A DNA stretch of 64,000 nucleotides from CAVYBY01 sp963766935 (GTDB taxonomy: Bacteria > Actinomycetota > UBA4738 > HRBIN12), in contig CAVYBY010000007.1 in the NCBI GenBank assembly GCA_963766935.1, positions 124,001 through 188,000 of the forward strand, read 5' to 3'. The position numbers and the translations under genes were made by a program. Numbering within the stretch: position 1 is the first letter of the stretch; each line of letters begins with the position of its first letter. The notes beneath the pieces are model-generated. The model did no database searches. It saw only the letters and a program-made list of their open reading frames with translations, and was not told where the DNA came from. This document shows, piece after piece, positions 28,056 to 36,676 of the stretch.

Positions 28056-30024
28056 ATGAGGTCGATGGCGTCGATGGGACGCGCCAGCGCACGAGGAGTC
28101 GTGGTTGCGGTGTGCCTGGTGACGGCGGCCGGCGCCTCCGCACCGGTGTCCGCGGGGGCGGCTTCCGCGGCCCGGCGCCGCGGGGTGGCCATGGCTCATC
28201 GATGGATCGTCGGGGTCGCGCCGGGGAGCCGATGGGTCGCGCGCCGGGCGATCGTCGCCGGCGGAGCCAGGGTCCTCGATTTCGATCCGGCGGGGCGAGT
28301 TCTTCGTCGTGACCGCGCCCTCGCGCGCCGCGGTTTCCGGCCTGCGGGCCGACGCCGCGGTGACGTTCGTCGAGCCGGATCGGATCGTCTCGGCGGACGT
28401 GATCCCCAACGACCCGCAGTGGAACCAGCTATGGGGGATGCGGCAGATCCATGCACCGCAGGCATGGAACTCGGGAACCGGCAGCTCGTCGGTGATCGTC
28501 GCCGTGCTCGACACGGGCGTCGACTACACGCACCTGGATCTGGCGGCCAACATGTGGACGAACCACGGTGAGATCCCCGGCAACGGCATGGACGACGACG
28601 GCAACGGCTGGGTGGACGACGTCCACGGGATCGACTGCCTCCACAACGACGGCGATCCGATGGACGACAACGGACATGGGACGCACGTTGCCGGGACGAT
28701 CGGCGCCGTCGGCAACAACGCCATCGGCGTCACCGGCGTCAACTGGACCGTCCAGATCATGGCGCTCAAGTTCCTCAACAAGAACGGCATCGGTTCGACG
28801 TCGGATGCCGCTCGGTGTCTCGACTACGCCATCGAGATGGGCGCCCAGATCGTCAACGACTCCTGGGGCGGACCCCAGCGGAGCGCGGCGCTCGCGCGGG
28901 CATTCGACCGTTCCGAGGCGGCCGGACAGCTGGAGGTCGTGGCCGCAGGCAACGACGGGATCGACAACGATCGGCAGCCGAGCTACCCGGCGAACTTCCC
29001 CAACGCGAACCTGATCGCCGTCGCCGCCACGACGCCCCAGGACAAGCTGGCGAGTTTCTCCAACTACGGCGCGACCCGGGTCGACCTGGCCGCACCCGGA
29101 ACCCACATCCGCAGCACGGTCCCGACCGCGCTGTTCCCCAGCGGCTATGCCGCCGCCTCGGGGACCTCCATGGCGAGCCCGCATGTGGCCGGTGCGGCCG
29201 CACTCCTGCTCTCGCAACATCCCGGGCTCCGCGCGACCCGGCTCAAGGCCGTCCTGCTCGCCGGGACGAACCGGGTCAAAGCTCTCAAGGGCCAGTTGCT
29301 GACGGGCGGCCGGTTGAACGTCGCAGCGGCGCTCCAGGAGCTGTCGCAGCCCGAGGTCTCGGCGCCGGTCGAGCTGCCCGCACGCCACGGGGTGCTCAAC
29401 GGATCCCACGTGCCCCTCTCGGTCCGGTGGGGAGCCCGTGACCGCGATGGGATCCACGCCTACCTGGCGGAGGTCAACCACCAGGGACGCGTGGGGTTCA
29501 CCGCCCTCGAGCTGCGGCGCCGAACGTCGCGATCCACCGGGTTCAGCGGGAGAACCGGCACGCGGTACCGGTTCAGGGTCAAGGCGATCGACCGCTTCGG
29601 AATCCAGAGCCCATGGGCCACCGCGGCGCCGTTCGGCATCACGGTGCAGGACGACCACTGGCCGAAGATCGACTACCGCGGCCCTTGGGTTCGCCGCGGC
29701 GACAGGCTGGCCCGCGGACGCAGCGTGCATGCCGCCTCGCGCGCCGGCGCGCGTGCGGTCGTCTCAATTCCCGCCGGGACCCGCGCGATCGGCATCCTCG
29801 GCCTCCGCGGACCTCGGGAGGGCAAGGCGCAGATCCTGCTCGACGGCCATCCGATCGGAACGATCGACCTCTACGCGGCACACCCCGTGGAACGAACCAT
29901 CGTCTTCGCGCGGCGCCTCGGCGGCGGAGCGCATACCGTCGAGCTTCATGTGCTGGGCACGAGGAACCCGCACTCGGCCGGCACCCGGGTGATCCTGGAC
30001 GCGATCGTCCGCACCGTCGCCTAG
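28056..30024 (+). pseudogene. Secreted S8 (subtilisin-like) serine protease, one frameshift
   Basis: Extracellular subtilase. It has a signal peptide (about residues 1-35, GVVVAVCLVTAAGASA), a short propeptide, and a catalytic domain with the triad Asp in VAVLDTGVDYTH, His in NGHGTHVAGTIGA and Ser in GTSMASPHVAGAAAL. After it come a fibronectin-type or carbohydrate-binding-like stretch and a C-terminal beta domain (total about 655 residues). One frame change near 28293 lies in a GGGG run; reading GGG instead gives an unbroken DPAGEFFVVTAPS, so this is almost certainly a one-base homopolymer error. GAGAGG sits upstream of the ATG. It and the M36 protease are the two exported proteases here. 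Confidence 0.9.
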
Positions 30025-30038
30025 AGCGAGCCCGCCGG

Positions 30039-30398
30039 CTACTGGGTGAACTCGAACCGAGGGTTGACCATCCGCCGGCTGTCGCGTTGCTCGGCCAGGA
30101 CGCCCTCGGCGACGAGGCGCGTTCCGAGCGTCAGCCCCTGGATGCCGCGCCGCCCCATGAACACCACGGTCGCCTCGCCGGTCCCGTCGAACAGAAGCGC
30201 CTCCAGCGACTCCTGCCCCTCGACAGGAAAGACCGTCAGCCGCTTGATCACCCCGGCGACGCGCACGGGCTCGCGAAGCGGGGCGTCGGCGATCCGAACC
30301 GTGCCCGGGATGGACGCCGACCACGCTTCGATCTCGGCGGCGAGGCGGGCCTCGTCGCTCTCGGCCACCCGCCGGAGAAACCGGCGGAACGCACCCAC
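30039..30398 (-). CDS. OB-fold nucleic-acid-binding domain protein
   Basis: A 119-residue protein. The first 35 residues are charged and helical; the rest resembles an OB-fold of the RecG-wedge/tRNA_anti type: PVRVAGVIKRLTVFP, then LEALLFDGTGEATVVFMGRR and GTRLVAEGVL. Small actinobacterial proteins of this kind are annotated only by their OB-fold domain. A role in DNA or RNA binding is inferred from the fold. It follows the H+-pyrophosphatase gene on the same strand by 21 bases, probably by read-through. Confidence 0.75.
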   Translation of the reverse strand: MGAFRRFLRRVAESDEARLAAEIEAWSASIPGTVRIADAPLREPVRVAGVIKRLTVFPVEGQESLEALLFDGTGEATVVFMGRRGIQGLTLGTRLVAEGVLAEQRDSRRMVNPRFEFTQ

Positions 30399-30419
30399 GA
30401 AGATCCAGCCTCCCGGGTC

Positions 30420-32672
30420 TTACGACGCGGCTCGAAGCTCGGCCTCGAGCCCCGACTTCCTGGTCTTCGACACCCAGATCGCGACCGCGAGCACGCCGGC
30501 TCCGACCACCACAACGACGGCCCGCAGGCCCACGTCGTCGGCGTGATCGACGACCAGGGGCGCGATGAGCAGCGCCACGAGGTTCATGACCTTGATCAAC
30601 GGGTTGAGCGCGGGGCCCGCGGTGTCCTTGAACGGGTCGCCGACCGTGTCGCCGATGACGGCGGCCTTGTGGCTCTCGCTTCCCTTGCCGCCGTAGTGGC
30701 CCTCCTCGATGTACTTCTTCGCGTTGTCCCAGGCGCCGCCGGAGTTCGACAGCAGCACGGCGAGCAGCTGCCCGGTGAGGATCGCGCCGGCGAGGAAGGC
30801 GCCGAGCGCCTCGGCCTTCAGGAAGAACCCGGCGATCAGCGGGCTCAGCACGGCAAGGAGCCCGGGGGTCAGCAACTCACGGAGCGACGTCCTCGTGCAG
30901 ATGTCGACGACGCGCCCGTAGTCCGGCTTCTCGGTGTAGTCCATGATCCCCGGGTGGTCCCGGAACTGGTTGCGGACCTCCATCACGACCTGCTGAGCCG
31001 CCCGGCCCACCGCCCGGATCGCAAGCGAGGAGAACAGGAACGCGACGCACCCGCCGAGCAGCAGCCCGACGAGCACCTCGGGGTGGTTGACCCGGATCGG
31101 GAACTCGGCGGCGCTCGAATGCAGCGCTCCCAGGACGGCCTCTTCGAACGAGCCGAACAGCGACGTGGCCGCGATGACCGCGGTCGCGATCGCCATGCCC
31201 TTCGTGATGGCCTTGGTCGAGTTGCCGATGGCGTCGAGCCCTCCGAGGATCTCCGCCGGCCGCCCCTCGAACTCCCCGGACATCTCGGCGATGCCCTGGG
31301 CGTTGTCCGAGATCGGTCCGTAGGTGTCCATCGAGACCACGACACCGACCGTCGTCAGCATCCCCATGCCCGTGAGCGAGATGAAGTAGAGCCGCTCCGC
31401 GGTCGAGTTGCCCAGGTAGAACGCGGAGATGATCGCCCCGGCGATGACGAGCGCCGACCAGACCGTCGACTCCAGTCCCACGGCGAAGCCCGAGAGAATC
31501 GTGGTCGCCGGGCCGGTCACGGTCGACTCGGCGATCTCCTGGACCGGCTTGAACTTCGTATCCGTGTAGTACTGCGTCAGCACCTGGATGATGCTCGCCA
31601 GGACCAGCCCGATCGCGACGGCGACCGCCGGCCGGTAGCCCTTCATGTAGACGCCCGAGATCACGAAGACGGCCGCGGCCGACAGGATCGCCGACAGGAA
31701 GAAGCCGCGGTTGATGGCGCGCATCCCGTGCTCCTCCTCCGAACGCGGCGACACCGAAAGGATCCCGATGATGGACGTGATGACGCCGACGGCACGGACG
31801 AACAGCGGGAACATGACGCCGGCGATCGCCCCGACCTCGGATCCCTTGAACGCGGCGGCACCCAGGATCAGCGAGGCGAGCAGCGTCACCTCGTAGGACT
31901 CGAACAGGTCCGCCGCCATCCCGGCGCAGTCACCGACGTTGTCCCCCACGTTGTCGGCGATGACGGCCGCGTTGCGCGGATCGTCTTCGGGGATCCCCTG
32001 CTCGATCTTGCCCACCAGGTCGGCGCCCACGTCGGCCGCCTTGGTGAAGATCCCGCCACCCACCCGCATGAACATCGCCAGGAGCGCGCCGCCGAAGCCG
32101 AACCCGACCAGGACGCTGGTGGCGTCCTGCTGGAAGATGAGCAGAATCATCGTGGCGCCGAACAGCCCCAGTCCGACGGTGAACATTCCGGCGACGCCCC
32201 CGGCGCGAAACGCGATGCGAAGCGCGCGGCGAAGGCCGGACTCCCGAGCCGCGTTGGCCGTGCGGACGTTCGCCCGGACGGCGAGCCACATCCCGGTGTA
32301 GCCGGTCAGCGCGCTCGAGCCGGCTCCGAGGATGAACGCCAGCGACCGTCCGATGCGGATCACGATGTCCGAGTGCGCGGCGTCGGCCGGCACCGGCAGC
32401 ACGAAGAACAGGATCACCGTCAAGAGGCCGATGAAGATCCCGAGCGTGCGGAACTGTCGGTTGAGGTACGCCCTCGCGCCTTCCTGGATCGCCCGGGCGA
32501 TCTCCTTCATCTTCTCGGTGCCCTCGGAGGCGCTCAGCACCTCGCGGCTGAGGTAGTAGGCGAAGACGAGCGCGAGGAGCGAGATCACGAGGATCACCCA
32601 GAGATACGTCTTCTCCGTCGACCCGAACAGCACGCCGAGCGAGCCGCCCTCCTGGGCAAGGATGCCGCGCAA
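30420..32672 (-). CDS. hppA: Membrane-bound proton-pumping pyrophosphatase
   Basis: Couples pyrophosphate hydrolysis to proton export across the membrane. The 750-residue protein has about 16 hydrophobic segments and the substrate motifs DVGADLVGKIEQGIPEDDPRN and DNVGDNVGDCAGMAADLFESY. The signature GNSTKAITKG has Lys and Thr at the two positions that in K+-dependent enzymes are Ala and Gly/Ala, so this is of the K+-independent type. TTG at 32672 is the start: GAGGAGG lies five bases before it and the first helix follows; the in-frame extension upstream looks non-coding. Divergent from a phosphatase gene. Confidence 0.93.
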   Translation of the reverse strand: MRGILAQEGGSLGVLFGSTEKTYLWVILVISLLALVFAYYLSREVLSASEGTEKMKEIARAIQEGARAYLNRQFRTLGIFIGLLTVILFFVLPVPADAAHSDIVIRIGRSLAFILGAGSSALTGYTGMWLAVRANVRTANAARESGLRRALRIAFRAGGVAGMFTVGLGLFGATMILLIFQQDATSVLVGFGFGGALLAMFMRVGGGIFTKAADVGADLVGKIEQGIPEDDPRNAAVIADNVGDNVGDCAGMAADLFESYEVTLLASLILGAAAFKGSEVGAIAGVMFPLFVRAVGVITSIIGILSVSPRSEEEHGMRAINRGFFLSAILSAAAVFVISGVYMKGYRPAVAVAIGLVLASIIQVLTQYYTDTKFKPVQEIAESTVTGPATTILSGFAVGLESTVWSALVIAGAIISAFYLGNSTAERLYFISLTGMGMLTTVGVVVSMDTYGPISDNAQGIAEMSGEFEGRPAEILGGLDAIGNSTKAITKGMAIATAVIAATSLFGSFEEAVLGALHSSAAEFPIRVNHPEVLVGLLLGGCVAFLFSSLAIRAVGRAAQQVVMEVRNQFRDHPGIMDYTEKPDYGRVVDICTRTSLRELLTPGLLAVLSPLIAGFFLKAEALGAFLAGAILTGQLLAVLLSNSGGAWDNAKKYIEEGHYGGKGSESHKAAVIGDTVGDPFKDTAGPALNPLIKVMNLVALLIAPLVVDHADDVGLRAVVVVVGAGVLAVAIWVSKTRKSGLEAELRAAS

Positions 32673-32793
32673 TCGAACCTCCTCGTGTGTGGGGGATGGA
32701 CCCTCTCGTCGACCCGCGCAGACCGGGGACGCGGCAGAGGATATCCGACCGACCGGGGCGGCGACCTGGGCACGGACCTGCGTATAAGGAAGC
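32673..32793. promoter_or_regulatory. Divergent intergenic region hppA / phosphatase
   Basis: A 121-bp gap. On the + strand TATAAG (32783-32788) lies only five bases before the phosphatase ATG, again suggesting a near-leaderless start. On the - strand I see the hppA Shine-Dalgarno but no clear -10/-35 pair. Confidence 0.3.
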
Positions 32794-33399
32794 ATGAGCG
32801 CCGAGATTTCCGCGACCGTCGTCCACGTCGTGCGGCACGGGCGGACCGCCCTCAACGCGGGCGGTCGGTTTCGCGGGCTCGCCGATCCCGACCTGGATGA
32901 CGTCGGCAAGGCCGAGGTCACCGAGACGGCGGCTCGCCTGGCGGCCCGCTCGCTCGCCGCGATCGCGACCTCGCCGCTGCGCAGGGCCGTTCAGACGGCG
33001 GCGGCCGTCGCCCAAGCGACGAAGCTGACGCCGGAGATCGACCGAGGGCTCCTCGATCTGGATGTCGGGCGCTGGCAGGGACTCACGGCGGCCGACGCGG
33101 CCGAGCGCGACCCGGACCTGTACCGCCGGTACCTTCACGAACCACGGTCGGCGGTGACCCCGGGCGGAGAAGCGCTGGCCGAGGTCGAGTCGCGGATCCG
33201 ATCGGCCGTCGAGGCGCTGGCCGCGGCGCACGCGGGCGAGGAAGTCGTGGCCGTCTCGCACGAGGCGCCCATCAAGCTCCTCGTCTCGGGCGTGATCGGC
33301 GTGGACGGACCGGCCGTGTGGGCACTCGACATCCCGACGGCCTCGGTCGTCACCCTGCGGCGCGGAGCCCGCGGCTGGAGCCTCGTCGACCTTCCGTAA
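32794..33399 (+). CDS. Histidine phosphatase (phosphoglycerate mutase-like)
   Basis: A 201-residue member of the histidine phosphatase superfamily. The phosphorylated His is in VVRHGRTALN (about residue 15), the second Arg in TSPLRRAVQTA, the acid in LLDLDVGRWQGL and the second His in VVAVSHEAPIK. Members include phosphoglycerate mutases, cobalamin and sugar-phosphate phosphatases; the substrate cannot be told from sequence. Divergent from hppA. The ATG at 32794 starts just ahead of the first beta strand. Confidence 0.87.
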   Translation: MSAEISATVVHVVRHGRTALNAGGRFRGLADPDLDDVGKAEVTETAARLAARSLAAIATSPLRRAVQTAAAVAQATKLTPEIDRGLLDLDVGRWQGLTAADAAERDPDLYRRYLHEPRSAVTPGGEALAEVESRIRSAVEALAAAHAGEEVVAVSHEAPIKLLVSGVIGVDGPAVWALDIPTASVVTLRRGARGWSLVDLP

Positions 33400-33434
33400 G
33401 CTCTTGGCCTCAGCTCTCGCGTGGCCGGTTTGCG

Positions 33435-33752
33435 CTACCCCAAGAGGTCGTCGAGCGAGCGCTTCGGCTTCTCGCCCTTGGACAAGAGATCGTCGAGCGA
33501 TCGAGCGGGTTGGTGCTGCGCCTGCTCCAATACGTCGTCGAGCTTCGGGCCTTCGAGGTCTCCGGCGGCGGCCACGAGCTCGTCGAGACTCTTGCCGGCA
33601 TCGCCCTTCAAGCGGATCCGAAGCGCGGCCAGGACGGCGACGTGCCGTTCCGAGAGTCCCTTCGACACCTTGATCTCGGTGAGGGCCTCCTCGGCCCGCG
33701 CCAAGAGTCGTTCGTCGTCCGCGCGCTCGGCCTCACCCGCCATGTCGACCAC
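33435..33752 (-). CDS. Hypothetical acidic protein with repeated SLDDLL motifs
   Basis: A 105-residue soluble, mostly helical protein that I do not recognise. It begins GTG (an in-frame ATG is four codons later), has an acidic, Ala/Glu-rich helical half, and ends with short linear motifs: KSLDELVAAAG, KLDDVLEQAQ, RSLDDLLSKG and RSLDDLLG. Four copies of an (S/K)LD(D/E)(L/V)L-type motif separated by flexible, basic linkers suggest a multivalent docking tail. It is divergent from a membrane-anchored protein, across a stretch of 11-bp repeats. Function unknown. Confidence 0.65.
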   Translation of the reverse strand: MVDMAGEAERADDERLLARAEEALTEIKVSKGLSERHVAVLAALRIRLKGDAGKSLDELVAAAGDLEGPKLDDVLEQAQHQPARSLDDLLSKGEKPKRSLDDLLG

Positions 33753-33766
33753 GCTACCATTCCCTC

Positions 33767-33810
33767 TTCCGGCCCCTTTCCGGCCCCTTTCCGGCCCCCT
33801 TCCGGCGCCC
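33767..33810. repeat. 11-bp tandem repeat (TTCCGGCCCCT) x4 in a divergent promoter
   Basis: TTCCGGCCCCT occurs twice exactly (33767, 33778), then TTCCGGCCCCC (33789) and TTCCGGCGCCC (33800), with a decayed fifth unit after. The 11-bp period equals one helical turn, and the array sits between the SLDDLL protein and the membrane-anchored protein gene. Confidence 0.85.
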
Positions 33811-33858
33811 TTCCTCGGCCCCCAGGGGTCGTTCGTTGGCGGGTTCTAGGCGCGCCGG

Positions 33859-33864
33859 TAGGCT
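33859..33864 (+). promoter_or_regulatory. Possible -10 element (TAGGCT) for leaderless transcript
   Basis: TAGGCT lies nine bases before the TTG start at 33874, and no Shine-Dalgarno is present. Same hexamer as ahead of the first TrkA gene. Confidence 0.3.
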
Positions 33865-33873
33865 CTGGCAGTC

Positions 33874-34593
33874 TTGTCGGAAGGCCCGCACACGCCCGCA
33901 AGCTCCCGTACACCCCTGTGGATCGCCGTGGGCGTCGCAGGCGCCCTGGCAGTGGGGTTGGTGGCGTTCCTTCTGACGCGCGGCGGCGGCATCGGCGGCA
34001 TCGTAGGCATCGGCGGCTCGCCGCCCAGCCCGACGGTCTCCATCTCGCCGCTCGGCTGGAAGGTGTCGAGGGCTCTCCCCGTCCCGACGAACCCCAACGC
34101 CAAGGTGCAGGCGAGCCAGGCCACCGCCGACGAGGCGGGCGGCGAGGTGGTCTCACTCTTGGAGAAGCTGTACACGGCGGGGTTCCTCGACGCCGGCGCG
34201 GTGGCGAGCGGCGACTACTCGCGCACGCTCGACTTCTTCTCGGGAGGCGCAAAGACCGAGGCGCAGGACCACGTCGACGTGTTGACCGCCGGCCCCGACG
34301 CGGGTTCCACGTTTCGCTCGATCAACCCCACCGACGGCACCGTGCGGCTCAAGGTCCTGCTCGGGCCGGACGGCAAGGCGGTCTCGGTCGTCGGCGTCGT
34401 CGACTTCTCGGCCGACGCGGCCGGCGAGACGGGCAGCGTCCAATTCGTGAGCAACGGGCAGTACTTCTTGGAACGGGTGGGTGGGGCGTGGAGGATCGTC
34501 TCGTTCGACGTGCGCCGCCACGACGTGGCCACCTCCTCGGCCACCCCGACCACCTCGGCCACCTCGAGCGCCGGTGGGACGGCGACCCCGTGA
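33874..34593 (+). CDS. Membrane-anchored extracytoplasmic protein of unknown function
   Basis: A 239-residue protein with one N-terminal helix (LWIAVGVAGALAVGLVAFLL, about residues 15-34), a Gly/Pro-rich linker, and an outer domain of about 150 residues whose pattern (TVRLKVLLGPDGKAVSVVG, YFLERVGGAWRIVSFDV) suggests an NTF2/SnoaL-like or ketosteroid-isomerase-like fold. The C-terminus is a Ser/Thr/Ala tail. I do not recognise a family. The stop overlaps the LCP gene start by four bases (GTGA), so it probably works with cell-envelope assembly. TTG start is inferred. Confidence 0.72.
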   Translation: MSEGPHTPASSRTPLWIAVGVAGALAVGLVAFLLTRGGGIGGIVGIGGSPPSPTVSISPLGWKVSRALPVPTNPNAKVQASQATADEAGGEVVSLLEKLYTAGFLDAGAVASGDYSRTLDFFSGGAKTEAQDHVDVLTAGPDAGSTFRSINPTDGTVRLKVLLGPDGKAVSVVGVVDFSADAAGETGSVQFVSNGQYFLERVGGAWRIVSFDVRRHDVATSSATPTTSATSSAGGTATP

Positions 34594-35537
34594 GGCATCG
34601 AACCGTCGTCGCGGTTGCCGCGCTCCTCGCCTGGGGCGGCGGCACGATCCTCGGCTCGCTCAGCACGGTCGTCCCGGCGCGAGCCCAGGACGCGGGCGTC
34701 GTGCTCGGCAAGGCCCACGCGTCGTTCACCCCCGCGCTCGACGGCAACAAGACGATCGCGATCCTGCTGATCGGGTCCGGCGCCCGCCCGGGCGAAGACG
34801 TCCTGCATTCCCTCTCGGACTCGCTGCACTTGATCATGCTGAATCCGGCGAAGCGCCGCGCGACGATCGTCGGCATCCCGCGCGACTCCTACGTCCCGAT
34901 CCCCGGCGGTGGGACGGGCAAGATCAACTCGGCGATGGTCCGAGGCGGGCCGGATCTCCTCGTACAGACGATCGAGTCCAACTTCGGGGTCACGATCGAC
35001 TACTGGGCCCTGACGACGTTCTGGGGACTCACCGCGATGATCAACAACGTCGGCGGGCTCACGATCAAGATCCCGTTCTCGATGCACGACAGCCTCTCGC
35101 GGGCGGACTTCGAGCCCGGGGTGAAGCTTCTGAACGGGGGCCAGGTGCTGGCGTTCTCGCGCGATCGTCACAGCCTCCACCAGGGGGACTTCGGGCGGTC
35201 GGAAAACGGCGGTCGCGTGATCCTGGCGGCGCTGACGCAGTTCCAGAAGGAGTACCGGAAGGACCCCAGCCGGCTGTTCACGTGGCTCGGCGGCGGGCTC
35301 CGCAACATCAGCACCGACGTCCCGATCTCCGAGATGCTCCAGCTGGCCTTTACGGCGCGCGGTCTCGCGCCGGCGCGGGTGCTGAACGTGGTCCTGCCCG
35401 GATCCGCGGCCATGGCCGGCGGGCTCTCGGTGGTCTACGTCGACATGGCGCGCGCGCGGGCGATCTTCGCCGACGCGCAGCCGGATGGGACCCTCAAGAA
35501 GGCGAACATCCCGCCGAGCCCGACCGCGAACGGGTAG
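34590..35537 (+). CDS. LytR-CpsA-Psr (LCP) family cell-wall ligase
   Basis: A 315-residue exported protein with a signal/anchor segment (VVAVAALLAWGGGTILGSL) and an LCP domain: IAILLIGSG, the IPRDSYVPIPG motif, GKINSAM, GGPDLLVQTIE, and the late Arg-rich loop AFSRDRHSLHQGDFGR. LCP enzymes transfer polyprenyl-linked glycopolymers such as teichoic acid or arabinogalactan to peptidoglycan. The first strand reads GSGAR instead of the usual GSDxR, a minor departure. It is coupled by a 4-bp overlap to the membrane-anchored protein upstream. Confidence 0.87.
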   Translation: MRHRTVVAVAALLAWGGGTILGSLSTVVPARAQDAGVVLGKAHASFTPALDGNKTIAILLIGSGARPGEDVLHSLSDSLHLIMLNPAKRRATIVGIPRDSYVPIPGGGTGKINSAMVRGGPDLLVQTIESNFGVTIDYWALTTFWGLTAMINNVGGLTIKIPFSMHDSLSRADFEPGVKLLNGGQVLAFSRDRHSLHQGDFGRSENGGRVILAALTQFQKEYRKDPSRLFTWLGGGLRNISTDVPISEMLQLAFTARGLAPARVLNVVLPGSAAMAGGLSVVYVDMARARAIFADAQPDGTLKKANIPPSPTANG

Positions 35538-35540
35538 CCG

Positions 35541-36589
35541 CTACAGGCGCGCGATCACGTAGGCGACGTAGCCCACGTAGAACACGCCCTGAAACAGCAG
35601 GAGCGGGCCCGACAGCCGGCCGCGCACCTTCATGCGTGATCCACAGCACCGAGCCCGCCGCAAGAGCGACCAGCGCCGCGACGAGCGCGGTGCCTTCCAG
35701 CTTCCACGGCGTGAGCAGCAGCCCGACCGTCACCGGGAACGACGACTGGAAGACCATCGCGCCCGGTCATGTTGCCGAGCGCCAGGGTGTCCTTCCCGCG
35801 CCGGATCCAGATCACCGAGTTGAACTTCTCCGGCAGCTCGGTCGCAAGCGGCGCCAGCAGCAGCGAGAACGCGAGCGCGGAGAACCGAGGGCCCGCGCGA
35901 TCGCGTCGATACCCGTCACGAACAGCCCGGCGCCGCCGAGGATCAGCGCGGCGAGGGCCCCACCTGGACGAATGGTCGCCGCCACCGGGCGGTCCTTCGA
36001 CCAGGTCCCGGCCTCCGGCCGCGCCCGCAGGTACCACCGCCAGAGATGGAGCGGCTTGATCTCGCCGCCGGCCTCGGCTCCTCCGACCTCACCCGCGGCG
36101 AGGAAGTGCCGCCGGCACGTAGAGCCGTAGCCGGCGAAGAGGGCGATCGCGAGCACGTCGTCGACAGCTTGAGGTTGAGCAGCCCGGCGACGAGGGCGAG
36201 CGTGTACATCACCAGGAAGTAGCCGAGGTCCTGGTTGAGGACGGCGGTGTCGACGCGAAGGTCGAGCGAGCGCCGGCCGCCGCGGGCGGAGACGAGGACG
36301 GTGACGCCGATCACGAACATGGCCAGCGTGGTGAGCATGAACGGGGCGCCCAGGATCGCCCCGGTCCCGATCTCCTCGCCCGGCTCGTGGCCCGGACAGG
36401 ATCGCGACCAGGGGCAGGAGCGTCTCGGGCAGCGCCGTTCCGACGGCGGCGAGCACGCGACCCGACGGCGCCCTCGGACAGGCCGAACCCCTCGCCCATC
36501 CACTCGACGCCGTTCGTGAACAGCTCGGCGCCGGACAGGATGATCAGGAGCGAGACGGCGAGCGCGAACCAGTCCATCGGTCGCGGCAT
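35541..36589 (-). pseudogene. CaCA-family cation exchanger (Na+/Ca2+-type), frame-broken
   Basis: Ten- to eleven-helix antiporter of the Ca2+/cation antiporter superfamily. Reading across frames gives an N-terminal DWFALAVSLLIILSGAELF, the first alpha repeat with GTALPETLLPLVAILSG, and the second alpha repeat with SLLLAPLATELPEKFNS, ending GVFYVGYVAYVIARL. These acidic TELPE/LPET motifs bind the cation. At least six frame changes interrupt it, but 1049 bp matches an intact protein of about 350 residues, so errors in the consensus are likely. It converges on the LCP gene, with three bases between the stops. Confidence 0.82.
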
Positions 36590-36663
36590 CTTCTCAGCCG
36601 GAGGGCCATGAGGCTCGGCCGACCGGACCCCTGCTCGCCGAACGAGGCGACACTCCTCGGCAC

Positions 36664-36669
36664 TAGCCT
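36664..36669 (+). promoter_or_regulatory. Possible -10 element (TAGCCT), leaderless helicase start
   Basis: TAGCCT ends seven bases before the GTG at 36677. There is no Shine-Dalgarno. The distance fits transcription starting at the start codon itself, common in Actinomycetota. Confidence 0.45.
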
Positions 36670-36676
36670 GTCCGCT

